This document shows, one piece after another, positions 9,130 to 17,653 of a DNA stretch of 34,052 nucleotides (position 1 is its first letter; the number at the start of each line of letters is the position of its first letter). A program made the position numbers and the translations under genes. Source of the DNA: Desertifilum sp. SIO1I2 (lineage in GTDB: Bacteria > Cyanobacteriota > Cyanobacteriia > Cyanobacteriales > Desertifilaceae); assembly GCA_010672635.1 (NCBI GenBank), contig JAAHGE010000008.1, forward strand, positions 38,277 to 72,328. The letters run 5' to 3'. The notes beneath the pieces were generated by a model that worked only from the letters and a program-made list of their open reading frames with translations, had not been told where the DNA came from and made no database searches.

Positions 9130-10070
9130 GCGCACATCCCCATCAGCATCACTTCCCAGACTAAACGCGGATTTGCATAACTCAGGAGTTGGCGACGTGC
9201 CGTTTCTAGGGCTTGCAACAGGGAGACGGGGTAGTTTTTTCGCCAATAACTTTGCTGCAAATAGTCAATTAGCCACAATTGCGCCTCAGTATCGAGAATT
9301 TTATCCACATCCTTAGCTAGTTCCAGGGCAGATCGGCAAGTTTGCGGGGGCGTTGCTAACTTTTCGAGTAAGTTGGGGGGTATGGCTTGCATTTGTTCCC
9401 AGGCGGCGATCGCTTCTCCAGGACTGCCTTGGGCAAGTGCTAGAATTTCCGGGCGTTCTAGTAAGTTTCCGTAGGCTTGGCGCTTCAACACTTTGGCCAT
9501 TGCTTCTGTCCCCAGGCGGTAAAACGGGACGACCGCGCAGCGCGAGATAATGGTGGGCAGCAAGGCAGAAACGCTAGGGGCAATTAAGATTAATGTGGCT
9601 TTTCCCGGTTCTTCTAAGGTCTTCAAGAGGGCGTTAGCTGCCGCTTCTGCCATCGTTTGCGCCTGGTCGATCGCCACTAGGGAACGGTTAGCCCACAGGG
9701 GAGGGCGACCGAGGAATGGGTTAAGATCGCGAATTTGGGAAATGGCAATTTGTGGGGGCGTTTTGCGCTTCAGTCCGGCTTCGGCGGCTTCGGCGACAGT
9801 GAGGCGCTGACCTTGGTGAGAGTAGGTGGGTTCTATCCAAAGCACATCGGGGTGGTTGCGATCGCGCAGGCGTTGTTTGGTGACAAGGGCGTCCGCCTCG
9901 CTTAACCCGTGGCAAAATAGCGCCTCGATAAAGGCTTGGGCGGTCAAACTTTTGCCAATTCCCGACGGGCCGACAAAGAGGTAAGCTGGGGCGATCCGCT
10001 GTTTGGCGATCGCGCTTTGCAATAAATTCACGGCGGCGTCTTGTCCCACGACCGAAATAAAAGCATTCAT
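9126..10070 (-). CDS. holB: DNA polymerase III subunit delta'
   Basis: 314 aa; Walker A GPSGIGKS, HPDVLWIEPTY, EAAANALLKTLEEPGKATLILIAPS, LLPTIISRC. Confidence 0.92.
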   Translation of the reverse strand: MNAFISVVGQDAAVNLLQSAIAKQRIAPAYLFVGPSGIGKSLTAQAFIEALFCHGLSEADALVTKQRLRDRNHPDVLWIEPTYSHQGQRLTVAEAAEAGLKRKTPPQIAISQIRDLNPFLGRPPLWANRSLVAIDQAQTMAEAAANALLKTLEEPGKATLILIAPSVSALLPTIISRCAVVPFYRLGTEAMAKVLKRQAYGNLLERPEILALAQGSPGEAIAAWEQMQAIPPNLLEKLATPPQTCRSALELAKDVDKILDTEAQLWLIDYLQQSYWRKNYPVSLLQALETARRQLLSYANPRLVWEVMLMGMCA

Positions 10071-10114
10071 CTACACTAAGAATATTGCGAAGGATAAAGG
10101 ACAGGGCTGGGCTA

Positions 10115-10891
10115 ATGGATTGGCAGGAAGTTGCAGGAAACTGGGTGATTATTCCCCGTCACCCCATTGCGATCGTACATTTTTTAGGAGGCGCTTTTGT
10201 GGCCACAGCCCCCCAACTGACGTATCGGTGGTTGTTGGAACAGTTAGCCCATCAAGGTTATGCGATAGTTGCGACGCCGTTTGTCAATACTCTCGATCAT
10301 GGCGCGATCGCCCGGTCAGTGTTAAATAGTTTTGAAACCGCCTTAGACCGCTTGCAAGCCACCGCAGCGATGCGACGGCGCTATCTCCCAATTTATGGTT
10401 TGGGTCATAGTATGGGCTGCAAGCTACACTTGCTGATTAACAGCCTGTTTGAGGTGGAACGGGCGGGCAATATTCTAATTTCTTATAATAATTACCCCGC
10501 GAGTCAGGCGATTCCTTTTATTCAGCAGTTCAATATTAACCCTGCTTTTAATGTGGAATTTACGCCCGGACCGATAGAAACGAATACGTTGATTGCCCAA
10601 TCGTACCCCATTCGCCGCAATCTGTTGGTGAAGTTTACCAACGATACCATCGACCAAACCGCCAATCTTTTTGAAATTTTGCAACAGCGCTATGCCAACA
10701 TGGTGAGTTTGCAAATTTTACCGGGAAGCCATGTGACGCCCTTGGGACAGGATATTGCTTGGGCAACGGGACGCGAGTTTACCCCCTTTGATGCCCTTGG
10801 ACAATGGGTCAAACAAGAGTTTCTCTACCGCGAACAACTGCAACTGAAGAAAGAAATTCTCCGCTGGTTAAATCCGGCCGTTCCCGTTTAA
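10115..10891 (+). CDS. DUF1350 family protein (alpha/beta-hydrolase-like)
   Basis: Start chosen at internal ATG MDWQEVAGNWVIIP; HFLGGAFVATAPQLTYRWLLEQLA, GHSMGCKLHLLI. Confidence 0.8.
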   Translation: MDWQEVAGNWVIIPRHPIAIVHFLGGAFVATAPQLTYRWLLEQLAHQGYAIVATPFVNTLDHGAIARSVLNSFETALDRLQATAAMRRRYLPIYGLGHSMGCKLHLLINSLFEVERAGNILISYNNYPASQAIPFIQQFNINPAFNVEFTPGPIETNTLIAQSYPIRRNLLVKFTNDTIDQTANLFEILQQRYANMVSLQILPGSHVTPLGQDIAWATGREFTPFDALGQWVKQEFLYREQLQLKKEILRWLNPAVPV

Positions 10892-11454
10892 AGAAGCAGA
10901 TGGCGATCGCGACTTCCCCTGAATTACGGTGTTAAAATAGATACTTCAGAGAAGTCTGAAGATTGGGATTACCTTCGCGAACGGAGAGACTATGATTGAG
11001 GAGAAAGTTCTAGGTTTTACGCCTTTATCCTTTCGTTCCCAATTCTCGGTAATTAAGTGATGACACTAGATTCATAGCAATAATACTGAGGGGATAGCTA
11101 TTCATAATACACAAGAATACCTGTATTTATATTTAGTAAAGCAACTTTTTGTATACTCTTATCTGAGCAAATCACAGTTTCCAGACTTTCCGCTTCACCG
11201 TATATTTTCTCCGTTCGTTTAGTTGCTGTACGGAGAAGTAGAGAAAAACCTAAAAAAGGCGATCGCGCTTATGGATCGCCCTAGTATTAGGGGGTGTAAA
11301 CTAGCGGTACTGAAAAGCACGCTACCCAAATCAAAAGTGACTAAATAGTTTGCTCTCTAAATTTTGAGGTAGGGATGAGAGTCTACCTCTAGATTGGGCG
11401 ATCTCCTCTAACTTTCCCCTACAATAAACCCAACCCTAGTGGAGAATACGGATC

Positions 11455-11574
11455 GTGAATAACCCGAATAAACCCGATAAAAACGCCATTAACGTTGAAC
11501 CCGGAACCTTACTCCTAATCGCGGTTGCGGTGTTGTTGCTCCCGCTGTTAGTCGCAGGCTTTGTTTCTCACTAG
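11455..11574 (+). CDS. Putative small single-TM protein (39 aa, GTG start)
   Basis: VNNPNKPDKNAINVEPGTLLLIAVAVLLLPLLVAGFVSH; hydrophilic N-terminus plus one TM; upstream GGAG. Below the ORF-track cutoff. Confidence 0.5.
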   Translation: MNNPNKPDKNAINVEPGTLLLIAVAVLLLPLLVAGFVSH

Positions 11575-11757
11575 CATTCGCAAACTTAGATAAGCTTCCC
11601 CAATCCTACGGGGGTTGTCTAGATTCTCAAGCACTGTTCTATGGGGGCGATAGTTTCGTGCTTTAGGTTGTCCTGGGCCTGCATCCAGTATGGATTGAGA
11701 GCAGCCGCTGTTGATATTCATGAATAGAGGATACAAGTTTACAAAAATTAGCTAGTT

Positions 11758-11775
11758 TTGTAAAAATAAATACAA
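11758..11775 (+). promoter_or_regulatory. Candidate NtcA-binding site upstream of formamidase
   Basis: TTGTA-AAAATAAA-TACAA contains GTA-N8-TAC; TAATTT (TAN3T) at 11799-11804, spacing 25 nt. Confidence 0.4.
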
Positions 11776-11923
11776 TTTTAGTTTCAGCTTTTTTGAACTA
11801 ATTTCTTGCAAGATAGATTACCAGATTTAAAACAAACTTTAGGTTTCAAACTGAATTCAAGACTTAAGATTATCTGAATGTAAATTCAAGAATTCAGCAG
11901 ACTGTTGCTGAAGCGAGTAAACC

Positions 11924-13111
11924 ATGCCAGAAGTTCTCTTCAAAATTGATTTAACCAAATCTATGTCCGAACAAGAAATTGTTGGACATAATCGCTGGCA
12001 CCCCGATATTCCTGCTGTCGTTTCCGTTAATCCTGGCGATATTTTTCGGATTGAATGTAAAGATTGGACAGACGGACAAATTAAAAATGACGATAATCCG
12101 GACGATATCCGCGATGTCAAATTAACCGTCGTTCACGTTCTTAGCGGCCCCATTCATGTTAAGGGTGCAGAACCTGGAGATATTCTTGTTGTTGACATTC
12201 TCGACATTGGGCCATTACAAGGAGATGAATGGGGATTTACAGGCATTTTTGCCCGCGATAATGGCGGCGGTTTCTTAACCGACCATTACCCTAATGCAGC
12301 TAAAGCAATTTGGGATATTCAAGGCATTTACACCCAATCTCGTCATATTCCTGGCGTGCGTTTTGCAGGACTTAGCCATCCCGGTTTAATCGGTTGTGCC
12401 CCCTCTCACGAACTTTTAGCCAAATGGAATAAGCGCGAAGCAGAATTAGTGAAAAAAGGCGGCCCGCCGTGGAAACCTGCTATTCCTCCCCTTGCTGCTT
12501 TACCGACTCCTGAAAATGCAGTTTTAGGTTCTCTGAAAGGGTCAGAATTTGAGAGAGTTGCGGCTGAAGCTGCCCGAACCGTTCCGCCGAGGGAACATGG
12601 AGGAAATTGCGATATTAAAAACCTCTCGAAAGGCTCGCGAATTTACTTCCCAGTCTATGTGGATGGCGCTAACCTTTCAATGGGCGATATTCACTTCTCT
12701 CAAGGCGATGGGGAGGTGTCTTTCTGTGGCGCAATTGAGATGGCAGGCTACCTCGATCTGCATGTGGATATTATTAAAGGTGGGGTGGAAAAATATGGCA
12801 TGATTAACCCTATCTTTAAACCCGGCCCGGTAGAACCGCGTTACTCTGAGTATCTGGTTTTTGAGGGAATTTCTGTAGACGAGTTTAGCGGCGAACAGTA
12901 TTACTTAGATGCTCATGTTGCTTACCGTCGGGCTTGCTTAAATGCGATTGAGTATTTGAAAAAGTTTGGTTATACAGGCGAACAAGCTTATCTTCTTTTA
13001 AGCTGCGCTCCCGTCGAAGGTCGAGTTAGCGGTATTGTTGATATTCCTAATGCTTGTTGTACCCTAGCTTTACCCACAGAGATTTTTGATAAAAATATCT
13101 TGCCCACTTAA
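11924..13111 (+). CDS. fmdA: Formamidase / acetamidase-formamidase family
   Basis: 395 aa; NRWHPDIPAVVSVNPGDIFRIECKDWTDGQI, GDILVVDILDIGPL, FAGLSHPGLIGCAPSHELL, DVHMSQGDGE-like IHFSQGDGEVSFCGAIEMAG. Confidence 0.95.
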   Translation: MPEVLFKIDLTKSMSEQEIVGHNRWHPDIPAVVSVNPGDIFRIECKDWTDGQIKNDDNPDDIRDVKLTVVHVLSGPIHVKGAEPGDILVVDILDIGPLQGDEWGFTGIFARDNGGGFLTDHYPNAAKAIWDIQGIYTQSRHIPGVRFAGLSHPGLIGCAPSHELLAKWNKREAELVKKGGPPWKPAIPPLAALPTPENAVLGSLKGSEFERVAAEAARTVPPREHGGNCDIKNLSKGSRIYFPVYVDGANLSMGDIHFSQGDGEVSFCGAIEMAGYLDLHVDIIKGGVEKYGMINPIFKPGPVEPRYSEYLVFEGISVDEFSGEQYYLDAHVAYRRACLNAIEYLKKFGYTGEQAYLLLSCAPVEGRVSGIVDIPNACCTLALPTEIFDKNILPT

Positions 13112-13145
13112 TAGGTCGATGCTCGGTTGACTGACCAAAGGATAG

Positions 13146-13220
13146 TCGGTTGGGTTGAAGCCCCAAACCCACCACAACCCTTGCTGTTGTTGGCTTGCGC
13201 TAACGCTAACCTAACCTACA
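13146..13220. repeat. Degraded foldback repeat related to the 23.9 kb element
   Basis: CACAACCCTTGCTGTTGTTGG (13173-13193) matches, 19/21, the reverse complement of CCAACAGCAGCCAGGGTTGTG in the 23.9 kb element; flanked by GGTTGGGTTG and CTAACCTAC. Confidence 0.5.
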
Positions 13221-13317
13221 ACAGCAGAGGACTTCCAGCAGTGAGTGTCAGTCAACCAGACGCCGATGTAATTGCTCAACCTTTGATTTGGCTAGATTTT
13301 CATTTCCCTCTAAACAT

Positions 13318-13578
13318 ATGCCACTTTATGATTTTCGCTGCGAAACTTGCGGCAACTTTGAGAAATGGCGCAGCTTGGCGGAGTTGAGTACGCCGATGCA
13401 CTGTCCCCAATGTAATGCAGTTGCCCAACGCCTTTTCTCTCCTCCGATGATTCTCACAGGTAGCCTGCGCTTGCGGAACGAACAGCCCGAACCGAAGCGG
13501 GTTCAACGCACTCAGGAACCCCAAATCCCGCGCAACCGCGAACATCGGGGGAGTCGTCCTTGGATGATTGGTCATTAG
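13318..13578 (+). CDS. FmdB-type zinc-ribbon protein
   Basis: MPLYDFRCETCGNFEKWRSLAELSTPMHCPQCNAVAQRLFSPP: canonical FmdB ribbon; start at internal ATG 13318. Confidence 0.88.
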   Translation: MPLYDFRCETCGNFEKWRSLAELSTPMHCPQCNAVAQRLFSPPMILTGSLRLRNEQPEPKRVQRTQEPQIPRNREHRGSRPWMIGH

Positions 13579-13666
13579 GGAAGTCGGTATTTTAGGACTT
13601 GCGATCGCCCTAACCCGTAGGAATGATTAAAATACGTTAAGTCCTATCATTTTCGTTCGCTTCGTA

Positions 13667-14566
13667 ATGCAGACGCTGACTTCCTACGCGGCCCCCCTTC
13701 CCGGTACGTATTGGCAATGGCGGGGCCACCGAATTTACTATGTTCGGGCTGGAGAACGCCATTCCCAACGTCCCCCCCTGCTTCTGGTACATGGGTTCGG
13801 GGCCTCTACTGACCACTGGCGGAAAAATCTGGCAGGTCTATGCCAAGATTTTGAGGTTTGGGCGATTGATTTGCTCGGCTTTGGACGCTCCGCTAAACCT
13901 CAGCTAGCCTATAGTGGCGACCTGTGGCGCGACCAACTCAGCGATTTTGTGACTCAGGTGATTCGCCAACCGGCGGTTCTAGCCGGGAATTCCCTGGGGG
14001 GTTATGCGTCGCTATGTGCAGCCGCCCAATCTCCGGATACGGCGGCGGGTTTGATTCTGATTAACAGTGCAGGCCCCTTTACGCAAGCCCAAACCGCCCC
14101 TCCCCCAGAACCGCTGAAAAAGTTATTGGGACAGGCTAGCCAAACCCTGTTTCGCCAGCCGTGGGCTAGTTTTTTGCTGTTTCAGTACGTCCGCCAAAAG
14201 TCGATGATTCGCAAGACGCTGCAAAAAGTCTATCTCGACCAAAGCGCAGTTACGGAACAGTTGGTTGAGGAGATTTATCGCCCGTCTTGCGATGTGGGGG
14301 CGGTGCAGGTGTTTGCCTCGGTGTTTAATACCCCCCAAGGCGAAAAGGTGGATGTGTTACTCAGTCAGCTTTCCTGCCCGCTACTTTTACTCTGGGGTGA
14401 GGCTGACCCTTGGATTAATGCTAGACAGCGCAGCGCCAAGTTCCGCCAGTATTGCCCGCAGTTGGCTGAATACTTTTTGCAGGCAGGTCACTGTCCCCAC
14501 GATGAGGTTCCGGATGCGGTCAATGGCTTAATTCGAGCTTGGGTCATCGAAAAGCTGATGGCTTAA
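13667..14566 (+). CDS. Alpha/beta hydrolase
   Basis: 299 aa; LLLVHGFGASTDHWRKN, nucleophile elbow AGNSLGGYAS, LLLWGEADPWI, AGHCPHDEVPDAVN. Confidence 0.93.
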   Translation: MQTLTSYAAPLPGTYWQWRGHRIYYVRAGERHSQRPPLLLVHGFGASTDHWRKNLAGLCQDFEVWAIDLLGFGRSAKPQLAYSGDLWRDQLSDFVTQVIRQPAVLAGNSLGGYASLCAAAQSPDTAAGLILINSAGPFTQAQTAPPPEPLKKLLGQASQTLFRQPWASFLLFQYVRQKSMIRKTLQKVYLDQSAVTEQLVEEIYRPSCDVGAVQVFASVFNTPQGEKVDVLLSQLSCPLLLLWGEADPWINARQRSAKFRQYCPQLAEYFLQAGHCPHDEVPDAVNGLIRAWVIEKLMA

Positions 14567-14659
14567 GGGTTTGGGCAAATATTAAGAAATGTTGTCAACT
14601 CTGGCAGGCTGCGTTAAGTTTAATAACAGGTAATTGATTTGTAGTGCGAGGTCTGCATC

Positions 14660-14806
14660 ATGACTGAAAATCAAGAATCCAAGTTTGGCTTTACTGAGTT
14701 TGCGGAAACCTGGAATGGTCGTCTGGCAATGCTAGGTTTTCTGATTGGTTTGGCAACTGAGTATCTGACGGGTCAAGGGATTTTATCTCAACTCGGCTTG
14801 ATGTAG
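14660..14806 (+). CDS. hli: High light-inducible protein (one-helix chlorophyll a/b-binding-like)
   Basis: 48 aa: MTENQESKFGFTEFAETWNGRLAMLGFLIGLATEYLTGQGILSQLGLM; ExxNGRLAMLGF motif. Below the ORF-track cutoff. Confidence 0.93.
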   Translation: MTENQESKFGFTEFAETWNGRLAMLGFLIGLATEYLTGQGILSQLGLM

Positions 14807-14839
14807 GTCTATCTGCCTTTATTCTCTAATAAACGTTTG

Positions 14840-14870
14840 AATGCCTGAGATAGTTTATATCTCAGGCATT
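14840..14870. terminator. Perfect 13-bp hairpin between hli and the M16 peptidase gene
   Basis: AATGCCTGAGATA-GTTTA-TATCTCAGGCATT; between convergent genes; no strong U tract. Confidence 0.65.
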
Positions 14871-14890
14871 CGCATTGAGTTTGGATGGGG

Positions 14891-16177
14891 TTAATCTTGC
14901 ACGAAGGGATTCACAACTTCGGCCGGCCCGACCAAAGAGATGTATGGGTTGGTAAAGTATTTTTGGGCGATCGCCTGAGCCGTTGATACCGTAACATTAC
15001 TAACATCAACTTGGAATTGAGTGTCAAAATCGATGCCTAAGCCAATGGTTTCGTACCACCCCAACACCTGAGCAATTTGAGCATTGGTTTGTTTACCAAG
15101 CGCATATTGTCCTAGGAGTTTATTTTTGCTGGCTTGCAAGGCTTCTGGAGTCAGTCGGGTAGTGCAAAGGCGTTCGGCTTCCTGTTGCAGTCCTTCTAAA
15201 GCAACCGTGGTATTCGTGGGTGCCGTTCCCATGTACAGCACAAACTGAGAGGTTTCGCTGCGGGTGGGATAGAAAGAGGAAACATCGTAGGCTAACCCCC
15301 GCTTCTCGCGCAATTCCACAAACAGGCGCGAAGATAACCCGTTTCCTAGATAGGTGTTCAGCAATTTTAACGCCGCATAGTCCTCGCTCTGGACAGAGGC
15401 CGCCAGATAACCTAACATTACGATCGCTTGCTGGGTTTCTTGGGGAGAAATGGTCACGCCAGAGATGGGGGGAACGCTGACAACTGGGGAAACTGGCAGG
15501 GGGGGTGCAGGCGGTTTCCAGTCGCCAAAGGTTTCTTTAATCAGTGCGATCGCATCTGGGGTAGCGATACGACCCGATAAACTAATCACGATGTTATCGG
15601 GTCGAAAATAGGTGGAATGAAAAGCCTGTAAGTCTTCTACCTGTAACTGACTCACCGTTGAGAGCGAACCCAACCCAGAATAAGCATAGGGATGCTGCTG
15701 GTACATGGATTGACGCAACCCTTCTAAGGCTAGAGCAAACGGCTGTTCCTGCTGAGAACGAATCGCTTGCAATGCGAGGCGGCGTTCGAGTTCCACTTGA
15801 GCCGGTTCAAAGGCAGGCGATCGCAATAACTCAGCGGCTAGCCCTAAAATATCGCTAAAATCGGCTGAAACCGTCTTTAAGCTTACTAAAAAGTAATCTG
15901 ACGCAGCATCTGCTCCCAAACTCGCGCCAACCGATTCCACCTTTTCCGCTATTTCTAGCGAACTCAACCGTTCTGTCCCTTTCGTGAGTACCGATGCTAC
16001 AAGATTCGCCAGTCCAGCTTTTTCTCGGCTCTCCCGTCGGCTTCCCGCTTTCACAAAAATCCGACCTGAAATGATATCAGCAGCGAAATTCTCAACTACC
16101 AATACCACCATGCCATTTTCTAACTCAATTCGATCGACTTGGTAGCTCTGTCGCGAAGGCGTCACACTTAGACTCAC
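14891..16177 (-). CDS. M16 family peptidase homolog (non-catalytic type subunit)
   Basis: 428 aa; M16 fold signatures, but the HxxEH position reads AGLANLVASVLTKGT. Confidence 0.88.
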   Translation of the reverse strand: MSLSVTPSRQSYQVDRIELENGMVVLVVENFAADIISGRIFVKAGSRRESREKAGLANLVASVLTKGTERLSSLEIAEKVESVGASLGADAASDYFLVSLKTVSADFSDILGLAAELLRSPAFEPAQVELERRLALQAIRSQQEQPFALALEGLRQSMYQQHPYAYSGLGSLSTVSQLQVEDLQAFHSTYFRPDNIVISLSGRIATPDAIALIKETFGDWKPPAPPLPVSPVVSVPPISGVTISPQETQQAIVMLGYLAASVQSEDYAALKLLNTYLGNGLSSRLFVELREKRGLAYDVSSFYPTRSETSQFVLYMGTAPTNTTVALEGLQQEAERLCTTRLTPEALQASKNKLLGQYALGKQTNAQIAQVLGWYETIGLGIDFDTQFQVDVSNVTVSTAQAIAQKYFTNPYISLVGPAEVVNPFVQD

Positions 16178-16245
16178 AAAGTTTTCCCTAATACCTATCT
16201 TTACTGATGTTAACGACTTTCATCCCCACCCGGAGGCTAACTGAA

Positions 16246-17526
16246 CTACCAGAGCGGTTTCATCACGATAGCACTGTAGCAATCGGGTGAAAGATATTGT
16301 TGGGCCAATGCCTGGATATCTTCGGGTTGCAAAGACTGAATGCAACGGGTGTAAATGACCGCTTGCTCGGCTTGAGCAATCGTATTGTAGTAGCCGTATA
16401 GTCCTGCCAGTTGACTGGGTGTTTCCGTAGAGAAAGCGTAGTCATTCGATAATTGTCTTTGGCAGCGCAGCAGTTCTGCTTCTGAAACCGGCACTGTTTG
16501 CAATTCTAACAAGCTTTCGCGAATGAGTTCTTCCACCTGCTGAAGATCTTGAGGTTCTAGCCAAGCGGTTAGGGTAAATAAACTCGATTCTTTTTGCAAG
16601 GAAAAGTTACCGCAAATGCCCTGAACTAATCCTTGTTCTTCGCGCAGTTGGCGAACTAAGCGCGAAGTGCGACCTGAAGCGAGCAAGACTGAAATTAAGT
16701 CTAACCCGTAAGCGTTTCTTAAGGAATCTACGCCCGGCCCCAACCAAGCCATCATTAAGCGTGCCTGTTCTAAACGGGGTAAATTCAGTTCGCGGCGGTA
16801 GGGTTGAGTCAGCCGGGGGGGATGATAGGCTGGCGGTTGAGGAGGGGGTAAGGGGGGAAAATGGCTTGTTTCAAACTCTGCAAAACACTCGCTGACTAAA
16901 TCAAAGGCTTGAGATTGCTCAATTCCGCCAACCACCACCACGCTCATGTTATCGGGTCGATAGTGCTGGCGGTGAAAGGCGCGCATTTGTTCCGGCGTTT
17001 GCTGCATCAGTTGAATTTGGCTGCCTAACACCGAACGGCCATAGGGATGGCGAGGATAAAGGTTTTCAAGTAGCGTTTGAAAGCCTAGCCAATCGGGGTC
17101 ATCTTGAGTTTGCCGAATTTCATCCATGACCACTTCGCGTTCCCGAAAAAATTCTTCCTCTGGAATCGCAGGATGCAGCAATAATTCTGCTAGATAGGGG
17201 AGCGTTTCTTTCAGATGAACGACCGCAGTGGTCATGAAAAAGTGAGCGTAATCGTAGCTGGTGGCTGCATTACTTAAGCCACCCCGACTTTCAATCGCCT
17301 CGTCAAAAATCCCGGCTGCGAGTCGGTTCGTCCCTTTAAAGATCATGTGTTCTAGAAAATGAGCCATTCCCGGCGCATCTTCCGGATCGAGTTTGGCTCC
17401 GGCTTGTACCCAAACATCAACAACCACAACCGGAGTCGCAGGAATGGCTTGATGAATCAGGGTTAATCCGTTGGTCAGCGGGCAAATTTGAGCGGGGAAT
17501 TGGGGGAGGGTCAGCAGTTGAGACAA
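16246..17526 (-). CDS. M16 family zinc metallopeptidase (catalytic type)
   Basis: 426 aa; GMAHFLEHMIFKGTNRL with HFLEH zinc motif. Confidence 0.93.
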   Translation of the reverse strand: MSQLLTLPQFPAQICPLTNGLTLIHQAIPATPVVVVDVWVQAGAKLDPEDAPGMAHFLEHMIFKGTNRLAAGIFDEAIESRGGLSNAATSYDYAHFFMTTAVVHLKETLPYLAELLLHPAIPEEEFFREREVVMDEIRQTQDDPDWLGFQTLLENLYPRHPYGRSVLGSQIQLMQQTPEQMRAFHRQHYRPDNMSVVVVGGIEQSQAFDLVSECFAEFETSHFPPLPPPQPPAYHPPRLTQPYRRELNLPRLEQARLMMAWLGPGVDSLRNAYGLDLISVLLASGRTSRLVRQLREEQGLVQGICGNFSLQKESSLFTLTAWLEPQDLQQVEELIRESLLELQTVPVSEAELLRCQRQLSNDYAFSTETPSQLAGLYGYYNTIAQAEQAVIYTRCIQSLQPEDIQALAQQYLSPDCYSAIVMKPLW

Positions 17527-17600
17527 TCGCTTTCAATCAGGCCTACAAGTTTATGCCATTGTAGCTTCTGAAAGGGGGGATTTTTGAAACATTCAAAACA

Positions 17601-17632
17601 AAAAAAAGAAAGGACAGTTCATCCTTTCTTTT
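17601..17632 (-). terminator. Terminator of the atp operon
   Basis: Minus-strand GAAAGGA-TGAACTG-TCCTTTC followed by TTTTTTT. Confidence 0.75.
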
Positions 17633-17653
17633 CATTTAAGATTCTCGGTTTTT

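Noticed and set aside
14566-14660. HLR1 (RpaB) direct-repeat site upstream of hli
   Set aside because: Looked for TTACA-type direct repeats expected for NblS/RpaB-regulated hli genes; none convincing was found.
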